From Arthrobacter sp. MAHUQ-56 (GTDB lineage: Bacteria; Actinomycetota; Actinomycetes; Actinomycetales; Micrococcaceae), in NCBI RefSeq assembly GCF_019710585.1, contig NZ_JAIFZQ010000010.1:62001-126000 (forward strand): a DNA stretch of 64,000 nucleotides, read 5' to 3'. The notes under the pieces are model-generated. The model did no database searches and was not told where the DNA came from. It saw only the letters and a program-made list of their open reading frames with translations. The position numbers and the translations under genes were made by a program. Shown here in pieces: positions 27,692-39,614 of this stretch. Position 1 is the stretch's first letter. The number at the start of each line of letters is the position of its first letter.

Positions 27692-29284
27692 GTGGGTCGA
27701 GGCCGCGATACACGCGACAACGAGGCTGATGTGCCTGCCGGACCGGGGCCCGTGTCCCGCCACGCGAGTGGCACCGGCCTGGGAGCGGCCCGCCATTTGG
27801 GCCCCTTCCGCGGGATGCCGGTGTGGTTAAAGGCCACCACCGCCGTGGTGGCCGTGGTTCTCGTGGCCGGCCTAGCCTTTGCCGGGTTCTGGCTCTTCCG
27901 TCTGCAGAACAACATCTCCAAGGCGCCGTTGAATGCCGGCGGCGAGGGCACGGAGTCCCCGGTGAGCGATGCCACGGGCCGGATGCAGATCCTGATCCTC
28001 GGTTCGGACACGCGTGATGGCAAGAACTCCGAATACGGAACGGCTGATGATTCCACTGGCTACGGCAAGTCGGACGTGATGATGCTGATGGACATCTCCG
28101 AGGACAACAAGCGCGTCAACGTCATCAGCTTCCCCCGTGACCTGCTGGTGGACATCCCCGATTGCAAGGACAGGAAGACCAACAAGGACTTCCCTGCCCG
28201 CACCGGCGTCATGATCAACGAGGCCATGAGCGAGGCGGGCATCGGCTGCGCCGTGGACACCGTCAACAAGCTCACGGGCATGCAGGTGGACCACTTCATG
28301 ATGGCCGACTTCAACGCCGTGAAGGAACTTTCCAACGCGGTGGGGGGCGTGGAGGTCTGCATCAGCGACGCCGTCTACGATCCGGACTCCCGGCTGCGGC
28401 TGCCGGCGGGAACATCATCGGTCCAGGGAGAGATGGCACTTGCCTTCCTCCGCGCCCGCCATGCGTATGCCGACGGCGGCGACCTCGGCCGCATCAAGGC
28501 CCAACAGAGCTTCCTGTCCTCGCTGACGCGGAAGATCAAGGACGAGGGCACGTTGTCCGACCCCGCCAAGATGCTGAAGATCGCTGACGTTGTCACCCAG
28601 AACCTCACGGTTGATGACGGGCTCGCTTCCATCCCCACACTGCTGACCATCGGTAACCGCCTCAAGGACATCGACATCAGCAAGGTGGCATTCGTGGCAG
28701 TCCCGACCACGCCCGCACCCGTCGACCCCAACCGGCTGGTGATCGCCGAACCCGCAGGCGCGCAGCTTTTTTCGGCCATGCGCAAGAATGTGGACCTGAC
28801 GGACCCCACCGCGCCCACCACGCCGGCGCCCAGTGAAACGGCGCCGCCGTCGGCGGAGCCCACCGAAACTGCGACGCCCGCGCCCACCTACAACAAGGCC
28901 ATCCAGCCCGTCACCGTCGCCAACGGAAGCGGCGTTGCGGGCCGCGCCCAGGAACTCGTCCAGGCGCTGGTAGCCGGCGGCTTCACCCAGACGGGCCAGT
29001 TCGTTGCGCAGCCGGTGGGCAAGACGGCGGTGTACTACGGAAACGGCTTCGCCGACGTTGCCGCCGACGTCGCAGCCCTGCTGGGCATTCCGGCAACCCT
29101 GATGATCCCGGCACCTGCCGTCACAGGCGTGCAGGTCTATGTCGGCAGCGACTTCACCACCGGGACCACGTTCGGGGCAGGATCCGGGGGCGGCGCAGCC
29201 GCGTTGCCCCAGGACATCGTCAACCAGACCGCGGGGGACAAGGTCTGCCAGCAGGCAAACCCGGACCTGATCGTGCGGCAGTAG
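27692..29284 (+). CDS. LytR-CpsA-Psr (LCP) family cell-wall ligase with LytR_C domain
   Basis: A 530-residue membrane-anchored enzyme expected to attach polymers such as teichoic-acid-like or arabinogalactan-type glycans to peptidoglycan. After a 40-residue cytoplasmic part and one transmembrane helix (TTAVVAVVLVAGLAFAGFWLF) the LCP domain shows ILGSDTRDG, KSDVMMLMDI, VNVISFPRDLLVDI and the late FLRARHAYADGGDLGRIKAQQ, with the acidic and arginine residues of the active site. A Pro/Thr linker precedes a LytR_C domain (PVTVANGSGVAGRAQELVQAL). GAGGAAGG lies before the GTG. Confidence 0.9.
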   Translation: MGRGRDTRDNEADVPAGPGPVSRHASGTGLGAARHLGPFRGMPVWLKATTAVVAVVLVAGLAFAGFWLFRLQNNISKAPLNAGGEGTESPVSDATGRMQILILGSDTRDGKNSEYGTADDSTGYGKSDVMMLMDISEDNKRVNVISFPRDLLVDIPDCKDRKTNKDFPARTGVMINEAMSEAGIGCAVDTVNKLTGMQVDHFMMADFNAVKELSNAVGGVEVCISDAVYDPDSRLRLPAGTSSVQGEMALAFLRARHAYADGGDLGRIKAQQSFLSSLTRKIKDEGTLSDPAKMLKIADVVTQNLTVDDGLASIPTLLTIGNRLKDIDISKVAFVAVPTTPAPVDPNRLVIAEPAGAQLFSAMRKNVDLTDPTAPTTPAPSETAPPSAEPTETATPAPTYNKAIQPVTVANGSGVAGRAQELVQALVAGGFTQTGQFVAQPVGKTAVYYGNGFADVAADVAALLGIPATLMIPAPAVTGVQVYVGSDFTTGTTFGAGSGGGAAALPQDIVNQTAGDKVCQQANPDLIVRQ

Positions 29285-29354
29285 CGGCGTCCAACCAGCC
29301 GGCGCATCCAAAAGCCCAGCAGTGGTGCATACGGGGCGGCCTCAAACCGCCACA

Positions 29355-29394
29355 TACAGGACAGGCCCCGCCGTGCGGCGGGGCCTGTCCTGTA
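29355..29394. terminator. bidirectional hairpin between LCP and M13 genes
   Basis: Nineteen bases (29355-29373) are perfectly complementary to 29376-29394, leaving TG at the centre. It sits between converging stops at 29284 and 29400 and should terminate both transcripts. Confidence 0.8.
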
Positions 29395-29399
29395 TCCCG

Positions 29400-31352
29400 T
29401 TACCAGATGCTGACGCGGTCACCGGGAGGCATCCACATGCCATCTTCCTCGGTGACATCAAACGCCTCGTGGAACGGATCCAGGTTCTTCGCGATGGCGT
29501 TGGTCCTGAACTCGTTGGGGGAGTGGGGATCGGTGGCCAACCGGCGGATGGCCTCTTCCTGCCGGATCACCTGGCGCCACCCGGCGGCCCAGGAGGCGAA
29601 GAACCGCTGCTGCCCGGTGAGCCCGTCAATGACCTCCGGCTCCTTGCCGTCCAGGCTGATCCGGTAGGCCTTGTAGGCGATGGTGAGCCCCGCCAGGTCT
29701 CCAATGTTTTCGCCCAGGGTGAGGCGGCCGTTGACGTGGTGCCCTGGCGCGGCGCCAGGTGAGAGGGCATCGTACTGTGCCACGAGCCGGGCCGTCAGGG
29801 CTTCGAAAGCCTGGCGGTCCTGGTCCGTCCACCAGTTGCGCAAGGCCCCGCCGCCGTCGAACTGTGAGCCCTGGTCATCGAAACCGTGCCCGATCTCGTG
29901 CCCGATCACGGCGCCGATGCCACCGTAATTGACCGCATCGTCGGCCTCGGCCGTGAAGAACGGCGGCTGCAGGATTGCTGCCGGGAACACGATCTCATTC
30001 ATCATGGGGTGGTAGTAGGCGTTGACCGTCTGCGGCGTCATCAGCCACTTGTTCCGGTCCACCGGCTTGCCCACCTCGTCAAGGTGCCTGTCGACGTCGG
30101 CGTTGTGCGCCCGTTCCACGTTGCCCAGGAGGTCGCCGGGCTCAATCACCACCGCCGAGTAGTCAATCCACTCGTCGGGGTAGCCGATCTTGGCACGGAA
30201 GGCCTCAAGCTTGCGCAGCGCCTCCGCCTTGGTGTCCTCACCCATCCACGACACGTCCGTGATGCTGCGGCGGTAAGCCTCGATGAGGTTCGCCACCAGG
30301 GTCTGCATCCGTTCCTTGTGCGTCTCCGGAAAATGCCGGGCAACGTAGATCTGTCCCACCGCCTCGCCCAGGGCGGCTTCCACTACCGCAACCCCGCGCT
30401 TCCACCGGTCCTTGTTCCGGGGGGTGCCGCTGATGGTGGTGCCGTAGAACGCAAAGCTGGCGTCCACGAACGCGGCGGACAAATATGGCGCCGCAGCGCT
30501 GACAACACGCATCGCCAGCCATTCCTGCCAGGTGGACAGCGGCACGGATTCGAGCAGCCCCGCGGCGCCGGCAAAGAAATCGGGGGTGCTCACAACGATC
30601 TCGGCGCGCTTGTCCTTAGCGATGCCGGCAGCCTCAAACCAAGTAGGCAGGAGCGGGAACATCGCGGCTGCCTCGTCCGCAGTCCGAAGGTTGTAGGTCT
30701 TTTGCGGATCGCGCAGGGTGACGTTGTCCCAATGGTGCGAGGCTAGCTTGGATTCCAGGTCCACAACACGGCCGGCTGCCCCGCGGGGATCCGGAAGCCC
30801 TGCCAGCCCGAACATCTTTTCCACGTGCGCCGTGTAGGCCGACACGATCGGGGCGAACTTCTCCTCGCGGTAGTAGGACTCGTCCGGAAGGCCAAGGCCA
30901 CCCTGTCCCGTGTAGAGCAGGACCCGGTCGGGGTTTCCGGCGTCCGGGGCGGGATAGATGTAGAAGAGGCCTCCCACGTCCGCCCGGAACAGCCGGCCGG
31001 CGAGGGCCAGGAGGGCCGACGGGGAGCCGGTGGCGAAAACCTCCGCGAGCCGCTCCCGGATCGGTTCCATGCCTTTTCCTTCAACTGTGGCTTCGTCCAT
31101 GAAGCTGTTGTAAAGGTCACCGATCTTCCGTTCGATGCCGCTGGCCTCCGCGCCTTTGGCGGCCGCTTCCTCGATGATGTCGCGGACCGCTATTTCCGAC
31201 CCGTCACGGAGGGCGGTGAAGGTTCCTTCGAGGGGTCGGTCATCGGGAATTTCGGTCGCTTTCAGCCAGGCACCGTTGACGTGCTGGTAGAGGTCGTCCT
31301 GCGGCCGGACTGTGTGATCAAAGGTGGACAGGTCGATCCCCGATATGGGCAC
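29400..31352 (-). CDS. M13 family (neprilysin/PepO-like) zinc metallopeptidase
   Basis: A 650-residue endopeptidase of family M13. The catalytic HExxH is in VIGHEIGHGFDD (His485, Glu486, His489), and the third zinc ligand is expected at Glu548 in ENIGDLAG. The N-terminal M13 domain starts SGIDLSTFDHTVRPQDDLYQHVNGAWLK, and NAYYHPMMNEIVFPAAILQPPFF is also typical. No signal peptide is visible, so it is probably cytoplasmic, as for PepO enzymes of lactic bacteria. The GTG start has AAAGGAG upstream. Confidence 0.93.
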   Translation of the reverse strand: MPISGIDLSTFDHTVRPQDDLYQHVNGAWLKATEIPDDRPLEGTFTALRDGSEIAVRDIIEEAAAKGAEASGIERKIGDLYNSFMDEATVEGKGMEPIRERLAEVFATGSPSALLALAGRLFRADVGGLFYIYPAPDAGNPDRVLLYTGQGGLGLPDESYYREEKFAPIVSAYTAHVEKMFGLAGLPDPRGAAGRVVDLESKLASHHWDNVTLRDPQKTYNLRTADEAAAMFPLLPTWFEAAGIAKDKRAEIVVSTPDFFAGAAGLLESVPLSTWQEWLAMRVVSAAAPYLSAAFVDASFAFYGTTISGTPRNKDRWKRGVAVVEAALGEAVGQIYVARHFPETHKERMQTLVANLIEAYRRSITDVSWMGEDTKAEALRKLEAFRAKIGYPDEWIDYSAVVIEPGDLLGNVERAHNADVDRHLDEVGKPVDRNKWLMTPQTVNAYYHPMMNEIVFPAAILQPPFFTAEADDAVNYGGIGAVIGHEIGHGFDDQGSQFDGGGALRNWWTDQDRQAFEALTARLVAQYDALSPGAAPGHHVNGRLTLGENIGDLAGLTIAYKAYRISLDGKEPEVIDGLTGQQRFFASWAAGWRQVIRQEEAIRRLATDPHSPNEFRTNAIAKNLDPFHEAFDVTEEDGMWMPPGDRVSIW

Positions 31353-31454
31353 TGAAACTCCTTTTGCTGGGATGCCGCAGCCGGCCGAACACCGGGGGCG
31401 TCTGCATGCTGGACTTTACGGACGGTAGTGCCCTTTCATCTTACGCACCCGTGT

Positions 31455-31466
31455 TACCCTCAAAAG
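31455..31466 (+). promoter_or_regulatory. -10 box of the leuA leader promoter
   Basis: TACCCT at 31455-31460 is followed by 6 bases and the GTG of the leader peptide, the same spacing as at leuS. No good -35 hexamer is seen. Confidence 0.42.
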
Positions 31467-31529
31467 GTGCGTGCAGAGCTCCTTCTTCTTAGCTGCCGCG
31501 GCGAGGCCACAGGCGCGATCCAGCGCTAG
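31467..31529 (+). CDS. leucine-rich leader peptide of leuA (MRAELLLLS...)
   Basis: A 20-codon reading frame beginning GTG-CGT-GCA-GAG and then four Leu codons (CTC CTT CTT CTT) encodes MRAELLLLS followed by eleven more residues, ending TAG at 31529. It precedes leuA. Ribosome-mediated leucine attenuation before leuA is known in actinobacteria. Its first nine residues nearly repeat the leuS leader (MRAILLLS), which points to a common origin or common constraint. The start codon probably lies at the transcription start. Confidence 0.72.
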   Translation: MRAELLLLSCRGEATGAIQR

Positions 31530-31556
31530 GCCCACCCTCGCTGCGGAGTTTGTGTT
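31496..31556 (+). terminator. candidate leuA attenuator hairpin
   Basis: Bases 31496-31506 pair with 31536-31546 over 11 bp including one G-U pair, followed by GTTTGTGTT. The left arm lies inside the leader reading frame, just after the Leu codons, so a ribosome stalled there would mask it and prevent the hairpin. This is the geometry needed for attenuation, read by eye only. Confidence 0.55.
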
Positions 31557-31602
31557 GCCCGGCCACCCTTTCAAAGAAGAACCACAGAAAAGGCCCCGAT
31601 AA

Positions 31603-33345
<1,743 letters not shown>

Positions 33346-33429
33346 CATCCGTGAGCTGTGCCGCCGGTCCTGCCGGCGGCACAGCCGCATCGGCGGCAGC
33401 GAGGTGCCGCCAGGATGGGAAGATAGAGC

Positions 33430-34182
33430 GTGGCCCAACACTCTTTTGCCTCCCGGGCATACCGGGACGATGCTGTGGTGCTGCGCACCCACAAGCTGGG
33501 CGAGGCGGACAGGATCATCACCCTCCTGACAAAGCACCACGGCCAGGTCCGTGCCGTTGCCAAAGGAGTGCGGCGCACCAGCAGCCGTTTTGGGGCCCGG
33601 CTTGAACCGTTCATGGTGGCGGACCTGCAGCTGGTGTCAGGCCGGACACTGGACATCGTCACCCAGGCCGTGGCCAAAGGTGCGTACGGCGGCAGCATCG
33701 CGGCGGACTACGGCCGGTACACCGTTGCCGCGGCCATGACGGAAACAGCCGAAAAGCTCACGGACGTGGACGGGGAGGCAGGCACCGCCCAGTACAACCT
33801 GCTGGTGGGCGCCCTTGCGGCCTTGAGCCGCGACGAACACGCGCCCGGCCTCATCCTGGATTCCTACCTGCTCCGTGCCCTGGCCACCGGGGGCTGGGCG
33901 CCCAGCTTCACCGACTGCGCCCGCTGCGGCCTGCCGGGTCCGCACTCGGCCTTCTCCGCCCCTCTCGGTGGAATGGTGTGTGGTGGCTGCCGGCCGCCCG
34001 GTTCACCGGCACCCGCCCCGGAAACAGTCTCCCTTCTGGCGGCATTGCTGACCGGAGACTGGGGGACGGCCGACGCGTCGCTTCCCCAGCACCGGAAGGA
34101 AGCTGCGGGCCTGGTGGCTGCATACCTGCAATGGCATCTCGAACGAGTCCTGAAATCCCTCAAGCATGTGGAGCGTAACTGA
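33430..34182 (+). CDS. recO: DNA repair protein RecO
   Basis: A 250-residue recombination mediator that helps load RecA with RecR. An N-terminal OB fold ([45 protein letters not shown]) is followed by a helical domain and a zinc-site pattern CARCG...CGGC. It lies 84 nt after leuA and 2 nt before uppS, an arrangement common in actinobacteria, so recO and uppS form one unit. Confidence 0.95.
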   Translation: MAQHSFASRAYRDDAVVLRTHKLGEADRIITLLTKHHGQVRAVAKGVRRTSSRFGARLEPFMVADLQLVSGRTLDIVTQAVAKGAYGGSIAADYGRYTVAAAMTETAEKLTDVDGEAGTAQYNLLVGALAALSRDEHAPGLILDSYLLRALATGGWAPSFTDCARCGLPGPHSAFSAPLGGMVCGGCRPPGSPAPAPETVSLLAALLTGDWGTADASLPQHRKEAAGLVAAYLQWHLERVLKSLKHVERN

Positions 34183-34184
34183 CA

Positions 34185-35036
34185 GTGGTCCTGGGGAAAA
34201 AGAACAGTCCTGCCCGCAAACGCACTCATCCTGTGCTGGCGCCTTACCCGCACCCGTCAGGTGCAGTGGCCCCGTCCATACCGGCCGAATTCGTTCCCCG
34301 GCACGTCGCCATCGTGATGGACGGCAACGGCCGGTGGGCCAACCAGCGCGGCCTGCCGCGGATCGAGGGCCACAAGGCAGGGGAACCGGCCCTCCTGGAC
34401 GTCATGGCCGGCGCCATCGAGCTGGGGATCGAATACGTCAGCGTGTACGCCTTCTCCACGGAGAACTGGCGCAGGTCCCCGGAAGAGGTGCGCTTCCTGA
34501 TGGGATTTAACAAGGATGTGCTGCGCCGCCAACGCAACCAGCTGGACGACTGGGGCGTCCGTGTCCGGTGGGCCGGGCGCCGCCCCCGGCTGTGGGGCTC
34601 GGTCATCCGGGAGCTGGAGGAAGCGGAGGAGTTCACGGCCGCGAACACCACCTGTAATTTGACCATGTGTGTTAATTACGGCGGGCGCGCCGAGATCACC
34701 GATGCTGTCTCTGCGATTGCCGCCGACGTGGCTGCGGGCAAGCTGAAGCCGGGCGCCATCACCGAGCGCACCATCCAGAAATACCTCGATGAACCCGACC
34801 TGCCGGACGTGGACCTGTTCCTGCGCAGCTCCGGGGAGCAGAGGCTGTCCAACTTCCTGCTCTGGCAGTCCGCCTACGCGGAATTCGTCTTCATGGACAC
34901 GCTCTGGCCGGACGTGGACCGGAGAACGCTCTGGGCCGCCGTCGAGGAATATGCCCGGCGGGACCGCCGGTACGGGGGTGCCGTCGATGCCGCGGCGCCG
35001 GCTGCGGACGCCGGGCCGGATACCTCCGGGGCCTAG
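34185..35036 (+). CDS. uppS: isoprenyl transferase (cis-prenyl diphosphate synthase)
   Basis: A 283-residue cis-prenyltransferase that makes the C50/C55 polyprenyl diphosphate carrier for cell-wall synthesis. Signature [27 protein letters not shown] carries the catalytic Asp and the Arg/His phosphate binders. [15 protein letters not shown] and [27 protein letters not shown] complete the family pattern. The GTG start gives a 40-residue N-terminal tail longer than in E. coli UppS but usual in actinobacteria. Product chain length cannot be judged. Confidence 0.94.
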   Translation: MVLGKKNSPARKRTHPVLAPYPHPSGAVAPSIPAEFVPRHVAIVMDGNGRWANQRGLPRIEGHKAGEPALLDVMAGAIELGIEYVSVYAFSTENWRRSPEEVRFLMGFNKDVLRRQRNQLDDWGVRVRWAGRRPRLWGSVIRELEEAEEFTAANTTCNLTMCVNYGGRAEITDAVSAIAADVAAGKLKPGAITERTIQKYLDEPDLPDVDLFLRSSGEQRLSNFLLWQSAYAEFVFMDTLWPDVDRRTLWAAVEEYARRDRRYGGAVDAAAPAADAGPDTSGA

Positions 35037-35063
35037 CCTCACCGGCCCTCATGGGGGCTGGCT

Positions 35064-36056
35064 TCATGCGCTGCCGCCGGGCGGCCCGCCGGCCAGGCTG
35101 CCGTAGGCCCCAAGCCAGCGGGCCAGGCGTGCGTAGGCGTCAGCGCGGACCGGGCCGGGGGAGAGGAAGACGTCGTGGAGGGCGCCGTCGATCCGTTCCA
35201 CGGTGACGGTACGGCCCAACGTCAACGCGCGCACGCCAAGGATGTTGACGTCCAGGACGGCGTCGGTCCGCCGCATCTCCTCCGACCAGAGGAGCCCATT
35301 CGCACTCCCCTTGGATAGCAGGACAAGAATCGGCGCTTCGATCTCCAGTCCACGGGCCACCCGTGCATGCCCGGCGAGTATTGCCCTCAGCCAGCCAGCA
35401 CGCACGGGAAAGGCCATCGGCGGCCGGTAGCGCTCATCAAGCGGCCACTCACCGTCCGCGGCACTGCTGATGGTGCGCCAGTAGTGTCCACGCTCGGGCA
35501 GGCGGAGGATTGCCTGGGGCCGGAACCGGGCCACGGGCCGCACCATGCTGGACGCGGCCCGGCGCACCAGCGAACTTCCGTGCATCTCCAGCCACGGGCT
35601 GTTGAGGACCAGCTGGGACACGGTCCCGGGGTGGCGGCTCGTCCAGAGGGCAGCGACCAAGCCGCCGGTTGAATGGCCCATCAGGGTTACCGGGTCCGGG
35701 CCGCTTTCCCCGGCGATCAGGCGGCACGCCTCCTTGATCTCGGCGTCGTAGGCGGCGAGGTCAGCGACGTATCCGCCCGGTGATTCGGGGCGCAGGCTCC
35801 GTCCGTGGTTATGCATGTCCAATGCATAGAAGTGGTAGCCGGCCGCGGCCCAGAACCGCGCCAGATCCACGTTGAAGAAGTAATCGCTCCAGCCGTGGAG
35901 GAACAACACGGCGCGGTGGCCGTGGGCGGGAGGGGGCTGGGCGCCGGCCGGACGGAGCCGGACCAGGGTGGCCGTGCGTTCCACTCCGTCGGACCCTCTG
36001 GCGGTGAAGGCGTGGGACTGGAACTCCCCGCCCAGGATGTCCGGCTGCCACTCCAT
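35064..36056 (-). CDS. alpha/beta hydrolase (lysophospholipase-like)
   Basis: A 330-residue alpha/beta-hydrolase fold protein. The oxyanion region is VLFLHGWSDYFFN, the nucleophile elbow is LMGHSTGGL (serine), and FYALDMHNHGRS is the usual lysophospholipase or monoglyceride-lipase-like segment. The late acid and histidine are expected near VLDVNILG and DGALHDVFLSP. Substrate is unknown. The ATG at 36056 is preceded on its strand by TAGCAT and 6 bases, so it is probably leaderless. It converges with uppS and is divergent from pyrD. Confidence 0.85.
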   Translation of the reverse strand: MEWQPDILGGEFQSHAFTARGSDGVERTATLVRLRPAGAQPPPAHGHRAVLFLHGWSDYFFNVDLARFWAAAGYHFYALDMHNHGRSLRPESPGGYVADLAAYDAEIKEACRLIAGESGPDPVTLMGHSTGGLVAALWTSRHPGTVSQLVLNSPWLEMHGSSLVRRAASSMVRPVARFRPQAILRLPERGHYWRTISSAADGEWPLDERYRPPMAFPVRAGWLRAILAGHARVARGLEIEAPILVLLSKGSANGLLWSEEMRRTDAVLDVNILGVRALTLGRTVTVERIDGALHDVFLSPGPVRADAYARLARWLGAYGSLAGGPPGGSA

Positions 36057-36157
36057 GTCCTCATGCTAATCCGGCCGCAACCGGCGGTGCCGTGCCAGGA
36101 CGAACGTTTTCGCTGCGCCGTTTTGGTTTGGAGCCCGCGAGACGGAAAACTAGTGCC

Positions 36158-37228
<1,071 letters not shown>

Positions 37229-37238
37229 GAATGCACAA

Positions 37239-37275
37239 CGAGCCCCGGCGGTACTACCGCCGGGGCTCGTTTTTT
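37239..37275 (+). terminator. intrinsic terminator after pyrD
   Basis: CGAGCCCCGGCGGT (37239-37252) and its exact complement (37256-37269) form a 14-bp stem with loop ACT, followed by six T residues. It is 10 nt after the pyrD stop. Confidence 0.93.
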
Positions 37276-37307
37276 CAATGCTGCCGGGATTCTTTCCCGG
37301 GAGGACG

Positions 37308-37910
37308 TCAGGCCGGGTACTGTCCGCGCTTCACCTGGGGCTTGGGCAGGCGCAGTTTGCGGAACTGCAGGGAACGCATGGAGCCGTACCACACGGTGCC
37401 GCGCTCCACCTCGCCGAATTTTTCCGCCAGCCGCTTCCGGAGCTTGCGGGAAAGGATGAAGGCGTCGACGAACACTGCCAGGAACATGACCCAGAAAGCG
37501 CCCAGGACGTAGATCATCATGTCGCTGGAAGCCGGGACCACCAGGGACACCAGCACGAAGACCAGGGCGCCGAACATCAGGTACTCACCAAGGTTGAAGC
37601 GGGCATCCACGTAATCGCGGGCAAACCGCTTCTGGGGACCCTTGTCCCGCAGCGGCAGGAACTTCTCGTCGCCGGTGTCCAGCGCACGGCGCATCTTCAG
37701 GCGCTGGTCCTGGACGGCCTGGCGTTCGGCAGCCTTGGAGGCCTTGCGGTCCTCGGGCACCAGCGGGCGCTTGCGGGCAGCCTCCTGGGCCTTGCGGGTG
37801 GGAGTGGGTGCGCCTTTGCCTGCGGAGCTGCCCTGCCGGGCCGCCGCCTCTGGAGCTTGCTGGTCTACTGTTGCCTGCGCCGAGGGCGCTTCTTTTCTAC
37901 GTCCGAACAC
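37308..37910 (-). CDS. DUF3043 family membrane protein
   Basis: A protein of about 200 residues of the actinobacterial DUF3043 family, function unknown. I choose GTG 37910 (MFGRRKEAPSAQ). A lysine/arginine/glutamine-rich N-terminus (GAPTPTRKAQEAARKRPLVP...RKASKAAERQAVQ) is followed by RRALDTGDEKFLPLRDKGPQKRFARDYVDARF. Two transmembrane segments (LGEYLMFGALVFVLVSLVVP and MIYVLGAFWVMFLAVFVDAFIL) and a basic C-terminal tail come next. The cytosolic N-terminus could bind nucleic acid or ribosomes, but that is only a guess. Confidence 0.85.
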   Translation of the reverse strand: MFGRRKEAPSAQATVDQQAPEAAARQGSSAGKGAPTPTRKAQEAARKRPLVPEDRKASKAAERQAVQDQRLKMRRALDTGDEKFLPLRDKGPQKRFARDYVDARFNLGEYLMFGALVFVLVSLVVPASSDMMIYVLGAFWVMFLAVFVDAFILSRKLRKRLAEKFGEVERGTVWYGSMRSLQFRKLRLPKPQVKRGQYPA

Positions 37911-38001
37911 CTGAACAGAATACCTTGCGGAGGGCGGCCGGCGGCCTGCGTCCAGCCCGCCTTCAACTGCGGCGCAATGTGACGCGGGTAATGTTTTCGC
38001 C

Positions 38002-39441
38002 ATGACTTCATCATCGGCGGACACCCCGCGCAATTCCCCGGGCCCTTCAGGCTCCCGTTCCGACGGAACCCGGGCGGACGACCTTCGCTCGGCCGTGGAC
38101 CATTCCTTTGACCAAACCCTCGCGCAGCTGAAGGAACTGGTTGCCATCCCCGGCATCGCCTGGCCGAGCTTTGACCGGGCCCCGCTCGAGCAAAGCGCCG
38201 AGGCCGTCGCCGGCCTGCTGCGGGCAGCCGGACTTGCCGACGTGCAGATCCTGGCCTGCAACAAGCCGGACGGCACGCCGGGCGGGCCCGCCGTCGTCGC
38301 CCGCCGCCCTGCTGCTCCGGGCAAGCCGACCATCCTGCTCTACGCACACCACGACGTCCAGCCCGTGGGCGACGAATCCCTCTGGAATTCGGAGCCGTTT
38401 GCCGCCGTGGAAAAGGACGGCCGGCTCTACGGGCGCGGCGCGGCGGATGACAAGGCCGGCATCATGGCGCACGCGGCTGCCTACGCGGCCGTTTCGGAGG
38501 TCCTCGCCGGTTCCCTGGGGTTGGGCGTGACCTTCTTCATCGAGGGGGAGGAGGAGGCGGGGTCGCCGACTTTCCGGCCCTTCCTGGAAGCGAACCGCGA
38601 ACTGCTCCGGGCCGACGTCATCGTCGTCGCCGACTCGAGCAACTGGAAGGTGGGGATTCCGGCCCTGACCACCAGCCTGCGCGGCCTCGTGGACGGCGTC
38701 ATCGAGGTGCAGGTCCTGGAGCATGCCGTCCACTCCGGCATGTACGGCGGACCGGTCCTGGACGCGCCAACCCTGCTGTCCCGCCTGATCGCCACGTTCC
38801 ACGACGACGAGGGGAACGTTGCCATCGAAGGACTCGTGGCTACGGATTCGGCCGCCGTCGACATGCCCGAGGCCGACTACCGGGCTGACGCTTCCGTGCT
38901 GGACGGTGTGCGCCTGGCCGGGTCGGGGAACATAGCGTCGCGGCTGTGGACCAAGCCTGCGTTGTCGATCATAGGGTTCGACGCGCCTGCCGTAGAGGTT
39001 GCATCCAACACCCTGCTGCCGCGCGCCCGGGCCAAATTCAGTCTCCGGCTGGCGCCCGGCCAGGTGCCTGCCGACGCCATGGAAGCGGTCCGCCGGCACG
39101 TGGAAGCCAACGCGCCCTTCGGTGCCAAAGTCGTCTTCACGCCGGGGGAGGCCGGCAACCCGTTCCAAACGGATACCTCATCCGCTGCCGCAGTGCTGGC
39201 CATGCGGGCGCTGGGGGAGGCATGGGGCGTCCCGGCCGTGGAAACCGGAATTGGCGGCTCCATACCGTTCATCGCGGATCTGACGGAGCTGTATCCCGAT
39301 GTCCAGATCCTGGTGACCGGTGTCGAGGACCCTGACTCCAGGGCCCACAGCGCCAACGAATCCCTGCATATCGGCGATTTCCGCAACGCGATCCTGGCCG
39401 AGGCACTGCTTCTGGCCGGGCTGAATGACGAAGGGCTCTGA
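38002..39441 (+). CDS. M20 family dipeptidase/peptidase
   Basis: A 479-residue zinc-dependent peptidase of family M20 (CNDP-like). Metal and catalytic motifs are LLYAHHDVQPVGDESLW (first metal His and catalytic Asp), GRGAADDKAGIMAH (bridging Asp), FIEGEEEAGSP (catalytic Glu and metal Glu) and DSSNW. The lid/dimerisation domain occupies the middle (HSGMYGG...). Length is usual. TAATGT lies 7 nt before the ATG, so the transcript is probably leaderless. It is divergent from the DUF3043 gene. Natural substrates are not evident. Confidence 0.88.
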   Translation: MTSSSADTPRNSPGPSGSRSDGTRADDLRSAVDHSFDQTLAQLKELVAIPGIAWPSFDRAPLEQSAEAVAGLLRAAGLADVQILACNKPDGTPGGPAVVARRPAAPGKPTILLYAHHDVQPVGDESLWNSEPFAAVEKDGRLYGRGAADDKAGIMAHAAAYAAVSEVLAGSLGLGVTFFIEGEEEAGSPTFRPFLEANRELLRADVIVVADSSNWKVGIPALTTSLRGLVDGVIEVQVLEHAVHSGMYGGPVLDAPTLLSRLIATFHDDEGNVAIEGLVATDSAAVDMPEADYRADASVLDGVRLAGSGNIASRLWTKPALSIIGFDAPAVEVASNTLLPRARAKFSLRLAPGQVPADAMEAVRRHVEANAPFGAKVVFTPGEAGNPFQTDTSSAAAVLAMRALGEAWGVPAVETGIGGSIPFIADLTELYPDVQILVTGVEDPDSRAHSANESLHIGDFRNAILAEALLLAGLNDEGL

Positions 39442-39508
39442 ATCAGCGTCCTGAACATGCGCTTCCAGGGAACAACCGGGAGACTTTGCGGGTTACGTCA
39501 GCAGTTAG

Positions 39509-39540
39509 AGCTACAGGACTGCCGCGCGTAGCATGTAGCT
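39509..39540. repeat. small inverted repeat upstream of erpA
   Basis: AGCTACA (39509-39515) and TGTAGCT (39534-39540) are complementary across 18 bases, about 75 bp before the erpA ATG, in an AT-richer promoter-like stretch. It may be an operator of an iron-sulfur or redox regulator. Nothing else supports this. Confidence 0.3.
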
Positions 39541-39614
39541 ATAGCCCATACCGTATCCGTAGGGGCAGGCGCCGTCAGAGCGGCGCCGCCAGACCGTCCT
39601 AAGAAGGTAGGCCA

